64,000 nucleotides of DNA from Streptomyces sp. DH12 (GTDB lineage Bacteria > Actinomycetota > Actinomycetes > Streptomycetales > Streptomycetaceae): contig NZ_JAHWGT010000016.1 of assembly GCF_020873895.1 (NCBI RefSeq), forward strand, positions 62,001 to 126,000, in the 5' to 3' direction. Below the pieces are notes generated by a model. The model had not been told where the DNA came from, searched no databases, and saw nothing but the letters and a program-made list of their open reading frames with translations. The position numbers and the translations under genes are program-made. Shown piece after piece: positions 51,685 through 60,700 of the stretch. Numbering within the stretch: the first letter of the stretch is position 1; every line of letters starts with the position of its first letter.

Positions 51685-52296
51685 ATGGCGGCACGTCGAC
51701 GGCGCCGGCGCTTGAAGAAGCAGACCCGCCGGCAGCTGCAGGGCTGGGGCGCGGTGGCAACGCTGGCCGCAGCGGTGTGGGTCGCCGCGAACTGGTCGAC
51801 GGTGTGGCCCGTCCTGGTGACGGTGCTTGCCGCGGCCACGCTGGGCGGGGCGGGCTGGGCGCTGCTGCGGGCGCACCGCCAGGCGGTCAGCCGAGACCAG
51901 GTTTGGCGGGCACAGGAGGAGGCCCGGGCGCGCGAGTTGTCCATGGCCCAAGTCGATACCCTGACGTGGCAGCAATTCGAGACGTACATCGCGGAGCTGT
52001 GCCGGCGGGACGGTTGCAGAGACGTCGTCGTCAGCGGCAAGAGCGGCGACCTGGGCGCGGACGTCGTCGGCTACCTGGCCGACGGCCGCAAGCTGGTCAT
52101 CCAGTGCAAGAAGCACGCAGCGCATCGGAGCGTGTCCTCGCAGGACATGCAGAAGTTCGTCGGCACCGCCCGTCTCGAGCACCGCGCGGACGTCGCCCTG
52201 TTCGTCACCACCTGCCGCGCTTTCACCAGGGACGCGCTGGGCCTGGCGTTGCGCCAGGACATCGTGGCCCTGCACCGCGACCTGCTGGGCTCCTGA
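51685..52296 (+). CDS. membrane-anchored Mrr-like restriction endonuclease, C-terminally truncated
   Basis: 203 residues from ATG 51685 (GTG 51682 also possible). A basic start (MAARRRRRRLKKQTRRQLQG) and two membrane helices (ATLAAAVWVAANW; VLVTVLAAATLGGAGWALL) precede an Mrr-type nuclease domain: LTWQQFETYIAELCRRDGCR, the Asp in GDLGADVVGYLADGR and Gln-x-Lys in LVIQCKK. The stop TGA at 52294 replaces Trp of the copy at 30264; beyond it the frame continues VKGAHLESLIPLNGSGGGTR to TGA 52371. The core nuclease is intact, so activity may remain. Confidence 0.75.
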   Translation: MAARRRRRRLKKQTRRQLQGWGAVATLAAAVWVAANWSTVWPVLVTVLAAATLGGAGWALLRAHRQAVSRDQVWRAQEEARARELSMAQVDTLTWQQFETYIAELCRRDGCRDVVVSGKSGDLGADVVGYLADGRKLVIQCKKHAAHRSVSSQDMQKFVGTARLEHRADVALFVTTCRAFTRDALGLALRQDIVALHRDLLGS

Positions 52297-52377
52297 GTAA
52301 AGGGCGCTCACCTGGAGAGCCTGATCCCGCTGAACGGCAGCGGCGGCGGCACCAGGCGGCGCCCCTCTGCCTGACCG

Positions 52378-52640
52378 CGACGCGCTGCCGTCGGTCTCGA
52401 CCTTGAATAAGACACCGAGGATGGCCGGCCCGCCCGGACGGAAGCGGAGCACGACCTTGTACTCGACCTCCTGGTCCTTGAGGACCTCGCTGTCCACGAT
52501 GTCGGTCCCCTACTGCTCTTCGGGCGGCGGACCGGCCTGCCTAGAACAGCTAGGCCTGGCGGCAGCCTCGGAGAGCCAGTCCAGGCCGAGCTGGGACGTG
52601 TCGGGCACGGGGAACGAGATCTCTGAGAAGTTGGCCGAAA
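52378..52640 (-). pseudogene. fragment of a hypothetical protein
   Basis: Minus-strand frames give ISFPVPDTSQLGLDWLSEAA and, after an in-frame stop near 52512, DIVDSEVLKDQEVEYKVVLR and FRPGGPAILGVLFKVETDGS. It reads as one conserved protein with a nonsense codon. The right part of it is also duplicated at 30541-30624, up to the IS insertion. Confidence 0.45.
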
Positions 52641-52779
52641 ACCCGCTATAGGCAACTAAGCAGCTGCTTCCCGACAACTAAATAGCGCAACATTTTGGCG
52701 AGTTCCGTTAATTTCTTGGCGCTTGCAGTCCAACCCTCGTAGGTTTTTGGAGACCGAGTTCCGACCTTGAGGGGGAGTT

Positions 52780-53352
52780 TTGCAGAATCGCCTGTTATCG
52801 GCCATAGTCATCTCGGCCACCATCCTGCTAACCGCCGGCGTCACTCCGGCCAGCGCTTTTGACGGCACCGACACCGACATTCCCTCCGACTACTCGGGCG
52901 AGGAGTTCACCGACGACCTGGTGATCGAGGACGTGCCGGGAGACCCGGAGGGCTGGACGACGCGCGGCGCCGCCGGCTCTTCGCCGATCGAAACCTTCCA
53001 GTACCAGGTGGGGGGCCTGACCATTTCCATCCCCACCGGCTGTGCGCTGACGCACGTCATCAAGGGCGACGGAAAGAGGATCACCAACCAGATGGCGGGG
53101 GTCGACTGCGTAGGCCCCTCGGCCCTCCTCGCGAAGTTCTGCAACACCAGGCTGGAATTCCACTACGCCAACACGGCAGGGAAGACGTACAAGATCAAGC
53201 GCGGCCCGCTCAACTCCCCCTGCCGTAGCGGGACCGTCAACTCCCTCAACGTGGCTGCAGACCACACCCTGGCTCACTACGGCAAGGCGTGTGCGCAGCT
53301 CTTCGTCAACGGTAAGCGGCGGGCCGTACAGTGCCACTACATCACTTCGTGA
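52780..53352 (+). CDS. secreted protein, possible antagonistic effector
   Basis: A 190-residue protein from TTG 52780 with GAGGGGGAG upstream. A signal peptide (MQNRLLSAIVISATILLTAG; cleavage after ASA) is followed by an acidic linker and a Cys-containing domain (ISIPTGCALTHVIKGDGKRI; FCNTRLEFHYANTAGKTYKI; GKACAQLFVNGKRRAVQCHY). Five or more Cys suggest disulfides. The next gene, 6 bp downstream, encodes a two-helix membrane protein that could be its immunity partner. Function inferred from layout only. Confidence 0.65.
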   Translation: MQNRLLSAIVISATILLTAGVTPASAFDGTDTDIPSDYSGEEFTDDLVIEDVPGDPEGWTTRGAAGSSPIETFQYQVGGLTISIPTGCALTHVIKGDGKRITNQMAGVDCVGPSALLAKFCNTRLEFHYANTAGKTYKIKRGPLNSPCRSGTVNSLNVAADHTLAHYGKACAQLFVNGKRRAVQCHYITS

Positions 53353-53358
53353 GCCATT

Positions 53359-53583
53359 ATGGATGACATGGCATACAGCTCCAGGAAGTGGTGGACCGAA
53401 TTGGCGTTATTTGTGCTGGTAAGCACAGCGAGCGCTCTCCTTCTAGCCGTCCTCTGGGCCATGTCGCTCGAGGGACGCGAAGAGACAGTCAACGGGCTTG
53501 TCTTCATCATCCCCGGCGTGGTCATCGGATTGATGGCGGCCGCACGATACCGCCGCCATCACACCGCTTCGGGCTCTAGCTGA
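53359..53583 (+). CDS. small two-helix membrane protein (possible immunity)
   Basis: A 74-residue protein from ATG 53359. Helices LALFVLVSTASALLLAVLWA and VFIIPGVVIGLMAAARY are joined by a short loop (MSLEGREETVNG). Adjacency to a secreted protein gene resembles bacteriocin immunity pairs. Confidence 0.6.
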   Translation: MDDMAYSSRKWWTELALFVLVSTASALLLAVLWAMSLEGREETVNGLVFIIPGVVIGLMAAARYRRHHTASGSS

Positions 53584-53584
53584 C

Positions 53585-53945
53585 GGTCCCGGGCCAAAGA
53601 AGTGGGGTCTGCGGCTGCAGTCGCAGACCCCACACCATAGGCACTCAGCACGTACCCGTGTGCGGCCATGACTTCCTCGAAGGCCAGGATCAGTTCGACT
53701 CCCTCCTCGACGCGGCAGGTGTCGTTGCCCACTCCGGAGGCGAGGAAGCGGACGAGAGTGCCGGCGGCGGTGTCACCCGCGCGCAGGCCGCGGTGCTGGG
53801 CAGCAGCAGGGCCTGGTCGACATCGCTGGGAGCGGACTGCGTGTGCTGCAGCAGGGCCTTGCCGAACCGGGAGACACGGATTCACGAGCCAGACGCGGGA
53901 GAACACGGGTGCGCCCGGACGGAGGGAAGCGGGCCGGCGCACCAA
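53585..53945 (-). pseudogene. fragment of a hypothetical protein, probably frameshifted
   Basis: A minus-strand frame ends VEEGVELILAFEEVMAAHGY then VLSAYGVGSATAAADPTS. Another frame just upstream reads RFGKALLQHTQSAPSDVDQA. They look like parts of one gene but no intact start is present. Confidence 0.3.
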
Positions 53946-53960
53946 AAGGGGAGTGGGGGA

Positions 53961-54206
53961 TCAGCGCAGGTGTCCGAGGTGGATGACGCTGACGCGGACC
54001 TGCTGGTCGCTGATCTCGTATATCACCCGGTAGGCGCCGACGTGGATGCGCAGCACGTCGGCTTGGCCGAACGCGCCGTCGGGCCGCGGGTTGTCGGCGA
54101 GACGGCCGATGGCGGTGAACACCTGCCGTACCCCGGCGGGGTCGTCTCTGGCGTAGCGTTCCGCTTGGGCGAGTGCCTCGGGCTCCCAGATGACCTCGTA
54201 GCTCAC
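53961..54206 (-). CDS. RelE/ParE-family toxin
   Basis: An 81-residue protein from GTG 54206: MSYEVIWEPEALAQAERYAR, DVLRIHVGAYRVIYEISDQQ and VRVSVIHLGHLR. The spacing and the C-terminal RVIYEI...V.VIHLGHR pattern mark RelE/ParE toxins (mRNA interferase or gyrase inhibitor). It is translationally coupled to the upstream antitoxin. Confidence 0.88.
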   Translation of the reverse strand: MSYEVIWEPEALAQAERYARDDPAGVRQVFTAIGRLADNPRPDGAFGQADVLRIHVGAYRVIYEISDQQVRVSVIHLGHLR

Positions 54207-54463
54207 GCCTCAGCTCCGCCGGACACGCGCCGGTGCGCCTCGTCGTGCGACACGCCGGCGTCTTCGCCGCGGGCCCGGCGAGCGCGGTAGGTAGCCAGCG
54301 CCCGCAGCTCCTGCAGCTCCAGGGCGTCGGCGGGGCTGACCAGTATGGCAACGGTCCGCCCGTGGTCGGTGATGGCGACCGGTTCCCGCGTGGCACTGAC
54401 CTCGCGCGCGATGGCGCCCAGGCGGGCGCGTGCCTCCACGATCGAGTAAGTGATCTCCGTCAT
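54203..54463 (-). CDS. Phd/YefM-family antitoxin
   Basis: An 86-residue protein from ATG 54463 (MTEITYSIVEARARLGAIAR; PVAITDHGRTVAILVSPADA). The REPVAITDHGRTVAILVS block is the Phd/YefM DNA-binding fold and the acidic C-terminus binds the toxin. A longer start at 54469 is possible. It overlaps the toxin by 4 bp and diverges from tap. Confidence 0.88.
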   Translation of the reverse strand: MTEITYSIVEARARLGAIAREVSATREPVAITDHGRTVAILVSPADALELQELRALATYRARRARGEDAGVSHDEAHRRVSGGAEA

Positions 54464-54588
54464 GCACACCGGCTTACAGAAGTGTGCATGTCTCTCCCAC
54501 CGCCATATGCGCGTCTGTACGCCATGCGTACGGTGAAAGTGCGCTGCCCGTACGGTTCTAAGGTAGGGTGGCGGGCGGGAGATGTTCC

Positions 54589-56845
54589 ATGTCCGAGTTG
54601 TTCGACGCGGTCGACGCGCTGATCGCGTCCCGCGCTCCGCTGCCGCCGGCGGCGGAACGCAAGCGGCTGCGGGTCGCGCACGGCCTGACGCTGGACGAAG
54701 TCGCCGCAGCGCTGAAGGTGCGCCGGGCCACGGTGTCCGGCTGGGAGTCGATCAAGAAGCCGGTCGAGCCGCGCGGCCCGGAGCGCGAGGCGTACGCGCG
54801 GCTGCTTGAGAAGCTCGCGGAGCTCTATCCCACCCCGGCCAACACCACCGAAACGGGCGAGGACACGGCCGTGCCCGAGATGTTCACCGGCCCGGCAGCC
54901 CCGGCACCGGAAACGCGGACTCTGCCCGCGGCACCGGCCTCCGGGAACGAGGCCAGGAACCGACTCCGAGACCACCCAGCCCCACGCTGCCGCCGACTCC
55001 GCGACTCCAACTGCCGCCTCGCGCCCGGCGCGCAACACCAGGCCGTCGTCGACGTCGCGCCGCCCGGGTGCGAAGGCGGCCCCGGTCGGCACCCCTACGG
55101 GCGGCGCCGATCCGCGGTTCGAGAACGGACCGCTCGCGGTCGTCGACGCCGAGGACGGGCAGGTGCTGGCGTACTGCACCGGCGGCCTGGTCCTAGACGT
55201 GCCCGCCAAGTCCATCCCGGCCCTGGTCGACTGGACGCTCACGGAGGCCAAGCTCGGTCACCCGAAGCTGTCGGGACCGGGCAAGGACGCGGACCCGCTG
55301 CTTGTGCTCACCGAGGCCGCGCTGGAACGCTACGGCCTCCCCGTCTCGCTCACCGAGGAGGAGAAACACGCCGGGCGGATCCCGGAGGGCCACAAGGTCA
55401 TCAAGCAGCTGACCCGCGCGGAGTGGAAGCTGACCAAGCGCGGCTTCGGCCCGTGGGCGAGGATCTACCGCCCCGCCACCGGTTCGGAGCGGGCCTGCGT
55501 GCAGCTGTGCATCCCGTCCTGGAACGCGCTCGACACGCGGCACTGGGGCGAGGCCGGGCAGCTGCCGCCGGCCGAGCTCGCCCGCGTCCTGGGCGTGTAC
55601 GCGTCCCGGGTGATGACGCCGCGCGGCTCGACCGCCGTGACCGGCCTGGAGCTGATGACCGCCCTGCACCCGCCGACCCGGGCCTCCGAGCCCGACGCGA
55701 CGGGGAAGCGGCACTCCGAGCACAACCCCGGCTCGCTGGGCAAGGACGCCATCGACCCGATGAACTGGCCGCCGTGCGAGGTCCCCGACGGCCACCCGGT
55801 CCTCAAGGACCTACCCCGGTTCCACGTGCGCGGACCGGCGGAGAAGTTGCTCGAGGAGGCATACGATTGGGCGCGGCCGATGACGGATGCCGAGTGCACC
55901 CTGCGGCACCTGGTCGGCATCGACGTGAACATGGCCTTCGCCGCCGGCGCGAACGGTCTGAACGTCGGCCTCGGTGAGGCGACGCACGTCCAGGCCCCCG
56001 CGTTCGACCCGAAGCTGCCCGGCTCGTGGCTGGTCGACCTGTCCCACGTCGACCTGTCGAAGGTGAAGGTCGGCAAGGAGTGGGTGGAGCTGGACGGCAG
56101 CCTGCTGCCCTCCCCGTTCACGCCGAAGGGCGAGCACCCGACCGGACCGGCCTGGTACGCGACCCCCACCGTGGCGTACGCCCTGGAGCTCGGCTACGAG
56201 GTGCGCCCGATCGAGGCGTGGGTCCGGTACGACAACGGCCGGTACCTGGACGGCTGGTACCAGCGGCTCCGTGACGCCTACCTCGCCACGATGGCCGACC
56301 TCGGCGTCGTCGCCGACCTCGCCCCGGCCGACTTCCTCGCCGCGATGGACGGCTACAAGAACCGCGACCCGGACCTGGCGATCGTCGTCTCAGCGATCAA
56401 GGCGACGGTCAAGGGCGGCCTGGGCAAGCTCCGCGAGCGCCCGCGCGGCGAGAGCTGGCGGCCGGGCGAGCCGTGGCGCGCTCTGTCCCGCCCGACGTGG
56501 CGGCCGGACATCCGCGCGGCGGTCATCTCCCGCACCCGGATCAACCTCCACCGCAAGATCGTCAAGCACGCGACGTTCACCGGCCAGTACCCGATCGCGA
56601 TCCTCTCCGACTGCGTCGTTTACGCCGCAGGCGGCCCCTCGCCGCTGGACTTCCTGCCCTACCGGGAGGGCAAACCGCTACCCGGCGGCTTCAAGCTCGG
56701 CATCAACCCCGGCCTGGTCAAGCACGAGGGCACGCAGGACGTCCTGTGGGGCGAGGAAGTCCGCGAGCGGTTCAACGCGCCGGAGCTCAACCTCGCCCGG
56801 TACATCAAGGACGGCACCGTCACCGACGTCGACAACGGAGAGTAG
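54589..56845 (+). pseudogene. tap: telomere-associated protein Tap, one frameshift
   Basis: Tap binds the 3' overhang of Streptomyces telomeres and brings the terminal protein for end patching. ATG 54589 gives an HTH N-terminus (ERKRLRVAHGLTLDEVAAAL; RRATVSGWESIKKPVEPRGP) and MFTGPAAPAPETRTLPAAPA. The rest (DPRFENGPLAVVDAEDGQVL, RGFGPWARIYRPATGSERAC, VSAIKATVKGGLGKLRERP, LAILSDCVV-like IAILSDCVVYAAGGPSPLDF, GINPGLVKHEGTQDVLW) follows in the next frame. One extra base in the Pro/Ala-rich linker near 54955 would explain it. The conserved domain alone could still be made from an internal start. Cotranscribed with tpg. Confidence 0.88.
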
Positions 56846-56854
56846 GAGTAGGCG

Positions 56855-57412
56855 ATGAGCCTGTTCGGGGACGGCCTGGAGGCCGCGGTGCAGAAGGCGT
56901 TTACCCGCCCGGCGCCCAAGAGCGCGGGCGCGCAGATGCGGTACCTGGTCAAACAGCTCAAGGGCACGAAGGCGGTCGCCCAGATGCTGCGGATCTCCCA
57001 GCGCACCGTCGAGCGGTACGTGAAGGACCAGATCAAGAAGCCCCGGCCCGAGCTCGCCGCGCGCCTGGAGCGCGAGGTGAAGAAGCGGTGGCAGCCACAG
57101 ATCCGGGCCAAGGCCCGGCAGAAGGCGGCGACCACCGGCGGCATCGTCATCGACACCCAGGCCCGCATGGGCTACACCGCGCCGATCGGGTCGACGGACG
57201 AGGACCGCGTCCGGCACCTGACCGTCGCGCTGCCGCCCCACTTCGCCGCTCGTCTCTTCGACGCCCAAGAGGCCGGCGCCAGCGACGCCCAGCTCCAGCA
57301 GATCGTGGCCGACGGGCTCAAGGAGGTGTACTTCCAGGACGGCGGCCGCCGCGCCGGTAGCCTGGAAGAGGTCCGGTTCACGGACGTCCAGCACCTCGAG
57401 TTCGACCTGTAG
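56855..57412 (+). CDS. tpg: telomere terminal protein Tpg
   Basis: A 185-residue protein 9 bp after tap, with GGAG before ATG 56855. MSLFGDGLEAAVQKAFTRPA and MLRISQRTVERYVKDQIKKP, the latter an HTH, are hallmarks of Tpg, which is covalently attached to the 5' ends of linear Streptomyces replicons and primes end patching. Length equals the archetype (184-185). It shows the window belongs to, or derives from, a linear replicon. Confidence 0.93.
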   Translation: MSLFGDGLEAAVQKAFTRPAPKSAGAQMRYLVKQLKGTKAVAQMLRISQRTVERYVKDQIKKPRPELAARLEREVKKRWQPQIRAKARQKAATTGGIVIDTQARMGYTAPIGSTDEDRVRHLTVALPPHFAARLFDAQEAGASDAQLQQIVADGLKEVYFQDGGRRAGSLEEVRFTDVQHLEFDL

Positions 57413-57434
57413 CAGGGCCGTACCCGAACAGCCC

Positions 57435-57467
57435 GCGAGCCCCGGACCGATGTGGTCCGGGGCTCGC
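57435..57467 (+). terminator. strong hairpin terminator after tpg
   Basis: A perfect 14-bp stem (GCGAGCCCCGGACC pairing with GGTCCGGGGCTCGC) closes a 5-nt loop, 22 bases after the tpg stop. Confidence 0.85.
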
Positions 57468-57529
57468 TCGCGTACCAGCTCGGCCCGGCCGCGCTCGTCG
57501 TTGGCGAGGTCCTCGTGCCGGGCTGACCG

Positions 57530-58051
57530 GCCCCGGCGGAGTGGGAGCGCATCGACCAACTCCTCGCCGCCGCCGCGCCGGGCACCGCGTACGACCGGAC
57601 ACCGACGACTTCGTCCAGGCCGAGCTCGCCGCTGAAGCCGCGGCCGCCGCCGAACGGGAGGCGCAGCGAATCGCAGCCCGCGCCGACGAGCTCCAGGCGC
57701 TGCGCGAACTGGGCACGCTGGGAGCAGACCGAGCCCCGCGACGGGGACGAAGCCGTGCGCGACGAACTCACGCGGCGAGCCGGTGGGTACGGCCGGGCCG
57801 ACGTCGACGCCTGGATCGCCCACGCCCTGGCCGCACACCGCGGGCACTACCGCGATCCGGCCGCCCGGGAAGCCTCCGCCGGCCTCCTGCCGCCGCCGGT
57901 CCTCGCCCACGCCGCGCTGCTCGCCGAACTTGTCCGCCTGGTCCCCGGCGTCGACATGGACCAGCTGGCGTTCGCGGCCCGGCTCGCCACAACCGAACCC
58001 GAAGCCGCCGGTGACCTTGCCGCGCTCCTCGCCCGCTCCGGCGCCAGCTGA
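57530..58051 (+). pseudogene. hypothetical protein gene with two frameshifts
   Basis: Three consecutive pieces in alternating frames read AEWERIDQLLAAAAPGTAYD, then TDDFVQAELAAEAAAAAERE and QRIAARADELQALRELGTLG, then VRDELTRRAGGYGRADVDAW, HALAAHRGHYRDPAAREASA and MDQLAFAARLATTEPEAAGD. Together they suit one helical protein. Its first piece resembles the debris at 47640. Function unknown. Confidence 0.5.
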
Positions 58052-58203
58052 CCGCATCACGCTCTTCCGGCCGTGTCCGCTGACATCGAACCTGGACGGT
58101 TTGCCAACGAAGTTGGACCGCTGCTCTACCAGCTCCTCAGCCCCTTGATGAGTGGATCAACAGACGCGAAGATGCGCGGATGGTCCAAGCCAAGGGAGAC
58201 GCA

Positions 58204-59007
58204 GTGAGTCTGGGAACGGTGGCGATAACCGGGGCGGCGGGCACCATCGGTTGTGTGGTGCGGGAGGCGCTGCGAGGCGAGGCGGACCGGTTGATCCTCC
58301 TCGACCGTGTGCCGCTGCGCCGGGAGGCCGAGAACGAGGACGTCCACACCGTGGATCTGCGGGACGTCGCCGCTGTGGAGTCGGCCCTGGCGGGAGCCGA
58401 CCGGGTGCTGCACTTGGGTGGCGTGCCCGACGAGGCGCCTCTCCCCGATCTCCTCGAAGCCAACGTACTCGGCACGCACCACGTCCTGGAGGCTGCCCGG
58501 CGCACAGGCATCGAGCGGGTGGTACTGGCCAGCAGTAATCGTGTGACCGGCTTCTACCCGACTGAGCATCTGACCGGTCCGCAGGATCCGGTACGCCCGG
58601 ACGGCCTCTACGGGGTAAGCAAAGCCGCCGTCGAGGCGCTCGGGCAGCTGTATGCCGACAAGTTCGCTCTGTCCGTCGTCTGCCTGCGCATCGGCAGCTT
58701 CGAGAACCTACCCACCGAGCCCCGGCACCTGGCGACCTGGCTGAGCCCGCGCGACGCCATCGGCTTCATCCGGGCCGCCCTCGCTGCACCGGCCTCCACC
58801 CGCTTTGTCACTACATACGCCGTCTCCAACAACGCCCGCCGCTTCTGGGAACTCCCCGACCCGGCAGAACTGGCCTACACACCAGTCGACGATGCCCAGC
58901 TCCATGCAGCTGACATCCCCATGCCGGACCACCCGGCCGACCCCGGCGCACCCCAGGCCGGCTCCTATGCCCTGCCTGAGTGCACCCTCAAGCACCTTCG
59001 ACCTTGA
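58204..59007 (+). CDS. NAD-dependent epimerase/dehydratase (uronate dehydrogenase-like)
   Basis: A 267-residue extended SDR enzyme from GTG 58204 (AAGGGAG upstream). VAITGAAGTIGCVVREALRG holds the nucleotide motif GxxGxxG; VLHLGGVPDEAP, VVLASSNRVTGFYP and catalytic YGVSK follow. The pattern HLGGvP...N..GT..VLEAAR...RVV.ASSN resembles uronate dehydrogenases. It may oxidise or epimerise a sugar; the substrate is unknown. It is a stand-alone gene. Confidence 0.85.
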   Translation: MSLGTVAITGAAGTIGCVVREALRGEADRLILLDRVPLRREAENEDVHTVDLRDVAAVESALAGADRVLHLGGVPDEAPLPDLLEANVLGTHHVLEAARRTGIERVVLASSNRVTGFYPTEHLTGPQDPVRPDGLYGVSKAAVEALGQLYADKFALSVVCLRIGSFENLPTEPRHLATWLSPRDAIGFIRAALAAPASTRFVTTYAVSNNARRFWELPDPAELAYTPVDDAQLHAADIPMPDHPADPGAPQAGSYALPECTLKHLRP

Positions 59008-59175
59008 CCCCGGGATGCGGGCGGCAGTCACCGACGTCGCAGAGGCCACGTCTACAGTGCCGTCACCCGTGCTCCGGTTGCCCGCCCATGCCCCTCGGCC
59101 TGAGAAGGGGCTGCCAGGCAGCGGTCCAACTTCGATGGCAATCGGTCCGACTTCAGTGTCAGAGGACAGGCCGGA

Positions 59176-59319
59176 TGTCACGCTGACTGAGCGTGAGCGT
59201 GACACCGGCTTTCACGCTCCCTCGGGAAAGTGTCACGCCACCTCGAATGCATCCCGGTATGTCCGTTTCTCGGAGTCCGACAGGCCCTCCAAGCTGGATC
59301 CGAGGGCAGAGCGTGACAC
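59176..59319. repeat. four copies of a GTGTCACGC motif
   Basis: TGTCACGC or its complement occurs at 59176, 59197, 59230 and 59311, and GAGCGTGA/TCACGCTC forms an 8-bp inverted repeat at 59195-59218. The cluster may be a regulator-binding region. A minus-strand piece across it (59233-59400, SLRDYVPYCRKRPGFNSYVS) looks like a truncated gene end. Confidence 0.45.
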
Positions 59320-59454
59320 ATAAGAGTTGAAGCCCGGGCGCTTGCGACAGTACGGAACGTAGTCGCGAAGGCTGGTTCGGCCAGAGTGGTCCCAGGCCCC
59401 ATGGCCCGGCGAAAACGTGGTGAGCAACGCCAGTTCTGCCCTCCGGAGCCCTCG

Positions 59455-59688
59455 ATGAGCGAACAGCCGGCCTCCGCCGACACCGCCGCCCGGCAGCTGG
59501 AGCCCGCGGCCGCCGACGCGGTCCGCGCGTACGCCGCTAAGACCCGCGCCGACGCCGACCGGTTCGCCGCCGCCCTGGAGGACATCGCCACCAACGGCCT
59601 GCCCGACCCCGAGCAGTGCACCCCCTGGGAGAAGCTGCGCGAGGCCCACCTCGCCCGCCTCGCTCGGCAGCGTCCGGCCGTCGCCTGA
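59455..59688 (+). CDS. small protein, possible antitoxin
   Basis: A 77-residue helical protein from ATG 59455: MSEQPASADTAARQLEPAAA, DAVRAYAAKTRADADRFAAA and PEQCTPWEKLREAHLARLAR. Its stop overlaps the next start (TGATG). Followed by a RelE-like gene, it fits the place of an antitoxin, though no DNA-binding motif is clear. Confidence 0.6.
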   Translation: MSEQPASADTAARQLEPAAADAVRAYAAKTRADADRFAAALEDIATNGLPDPEQCTPWEKLREAHLARLARQRPAVA

Positions 59689-59959
59689 TGGCCCCGCAGC
59701 CGGGCCCGCGCCGGGCCCGGATCGCGTTCTCCGACTCCGCCGCCAAGCAGCTGGAGAGCATCACCAGCGAGGCGGAGATCCACGCCCTGGACCGCGCCCT
59801 GGTCGTCGTCTCCGTCGACCCCGACATCGGCGAACCGATCCCCGGCGACACGGCGGGCCCCAGCTGCGCCAGTACACCGACGACATCGAGCACGTGCGCG
59901 TCCTGTACTGGGTCACGGCCTTGAAGACCGTGGTCGTGGTCGCCTACCTCGAGGTCTAG
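59688..59959 (+). pseudogene. RelE/ParE-like toxin, frameshifted
   Basis: ATG 59688 starts MAPQPGPRRARIAFSDSAAK, QLESITSEAEIHALDRALVV; at about 59855 the frame breaks and the frame one base back continues QLRQYTDDIEHVRVLYWVTA and LKTVVVVAYLEV to TAG 59957. The joined product has the RelE pattern (RVLYWV..L..VVVVAYLEV). A one-base deletion disables it, leaving the antitoxin-like gene alone. Confidence 0.65.
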
Positions 59960-60189
59960 CCCATCCAGGCTGGGACGGCGCCGGCTTCACTCTCCCGCCG
60001 CGTTCCGACACCCGTCCGGAGGGAGGCAGTCAATGCGCCTCCCGGCTCTTCACGATGTCATACGGCGCGTTGCTTCCCGTGCGCCGTTATCGACCCGGCG
60101 GAGGAGCTGGCTTCCCGATGTCCGCCTGTGCCTGAGCGCTTCAGGCGGGGGCCGGGGCCTGGAGCCACGGGTCGGTTGCCTGGGGGGGC

Positions 60190-60700
60190 TAAGTGGGTCG
60201 CTTGGGTCGCTGGACCGACTGGCTGCCCTGCCTGAGTAGCGACCGAAGGGCAGCGACTCTGCGCGTCTTCGGTCGCTGGCTAAAGGCGCAGGTCAGAGCC
60301 CTTAGAGCCTGAGGGAAGCGACTGAAGCGACTCAAGGTCCGGGTATATGAGCTGTAATGCGTGTGCGCGTGTGCGTTATATATAGGGAAGTTCAGTCGCT
60401 TCAGTCGCTGATTGATCTTCCGTACCAGTCTGGACCTGCGGTGATGCGTGAGTGACTCAACAGCTACCGAAGGTGCCTTCGGTAGCTGCGCTTGCGGTTC
60501 GGTCGCTGATCCCGGTCGCTACCGACACGTTCGGGCGCCAGGTCAGGAGAGATGCGGGGCTCCTGCCATGTTTTCGCTAGTCTGTGTCCGTCGTTGAGTC
60601 GCTTCAGTCGCTGATGGGGGAGTCATATGCCTGCTGAGCTGCGGTTTTCCCGCAGCGACTCAGGAGACTCCGCTACCTCCCGTCCAGTCGCTGAGTCGCT
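60190..60700. other. putative replication origin: iterons and AT-rich element
   Basis: GTCGCT (or AGCGAC) occurs about 16 times, often as pairs CAGTCGCTTCAGTCGCTG. A low-GC segment with TGTGCGTTATATATAGGGAA lies at about 60340-60395, a likely unwinding element. The iterons continue into the first codons of the primase-polymerase gene. The preceding 59960-60189 holds no credible gene. Confidence 0.7.
60461..60488. repeat. 28-bp perfect palindrome in the origin region
   Basis: CAGCTACCGAAGG and its complement CCTTCGGTAGCTG flank TG. It contains no iteron and may bind a regulator or act as a hairpin in replication. Confidence 0.7.

Noticed and set aside
60033-60239. A 68-codon plus-strand frame before the origin
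   Set aside because: Composition is biased to Arg, Ser and Leu, it has no neighbours in an operon and it overlaps iterons.
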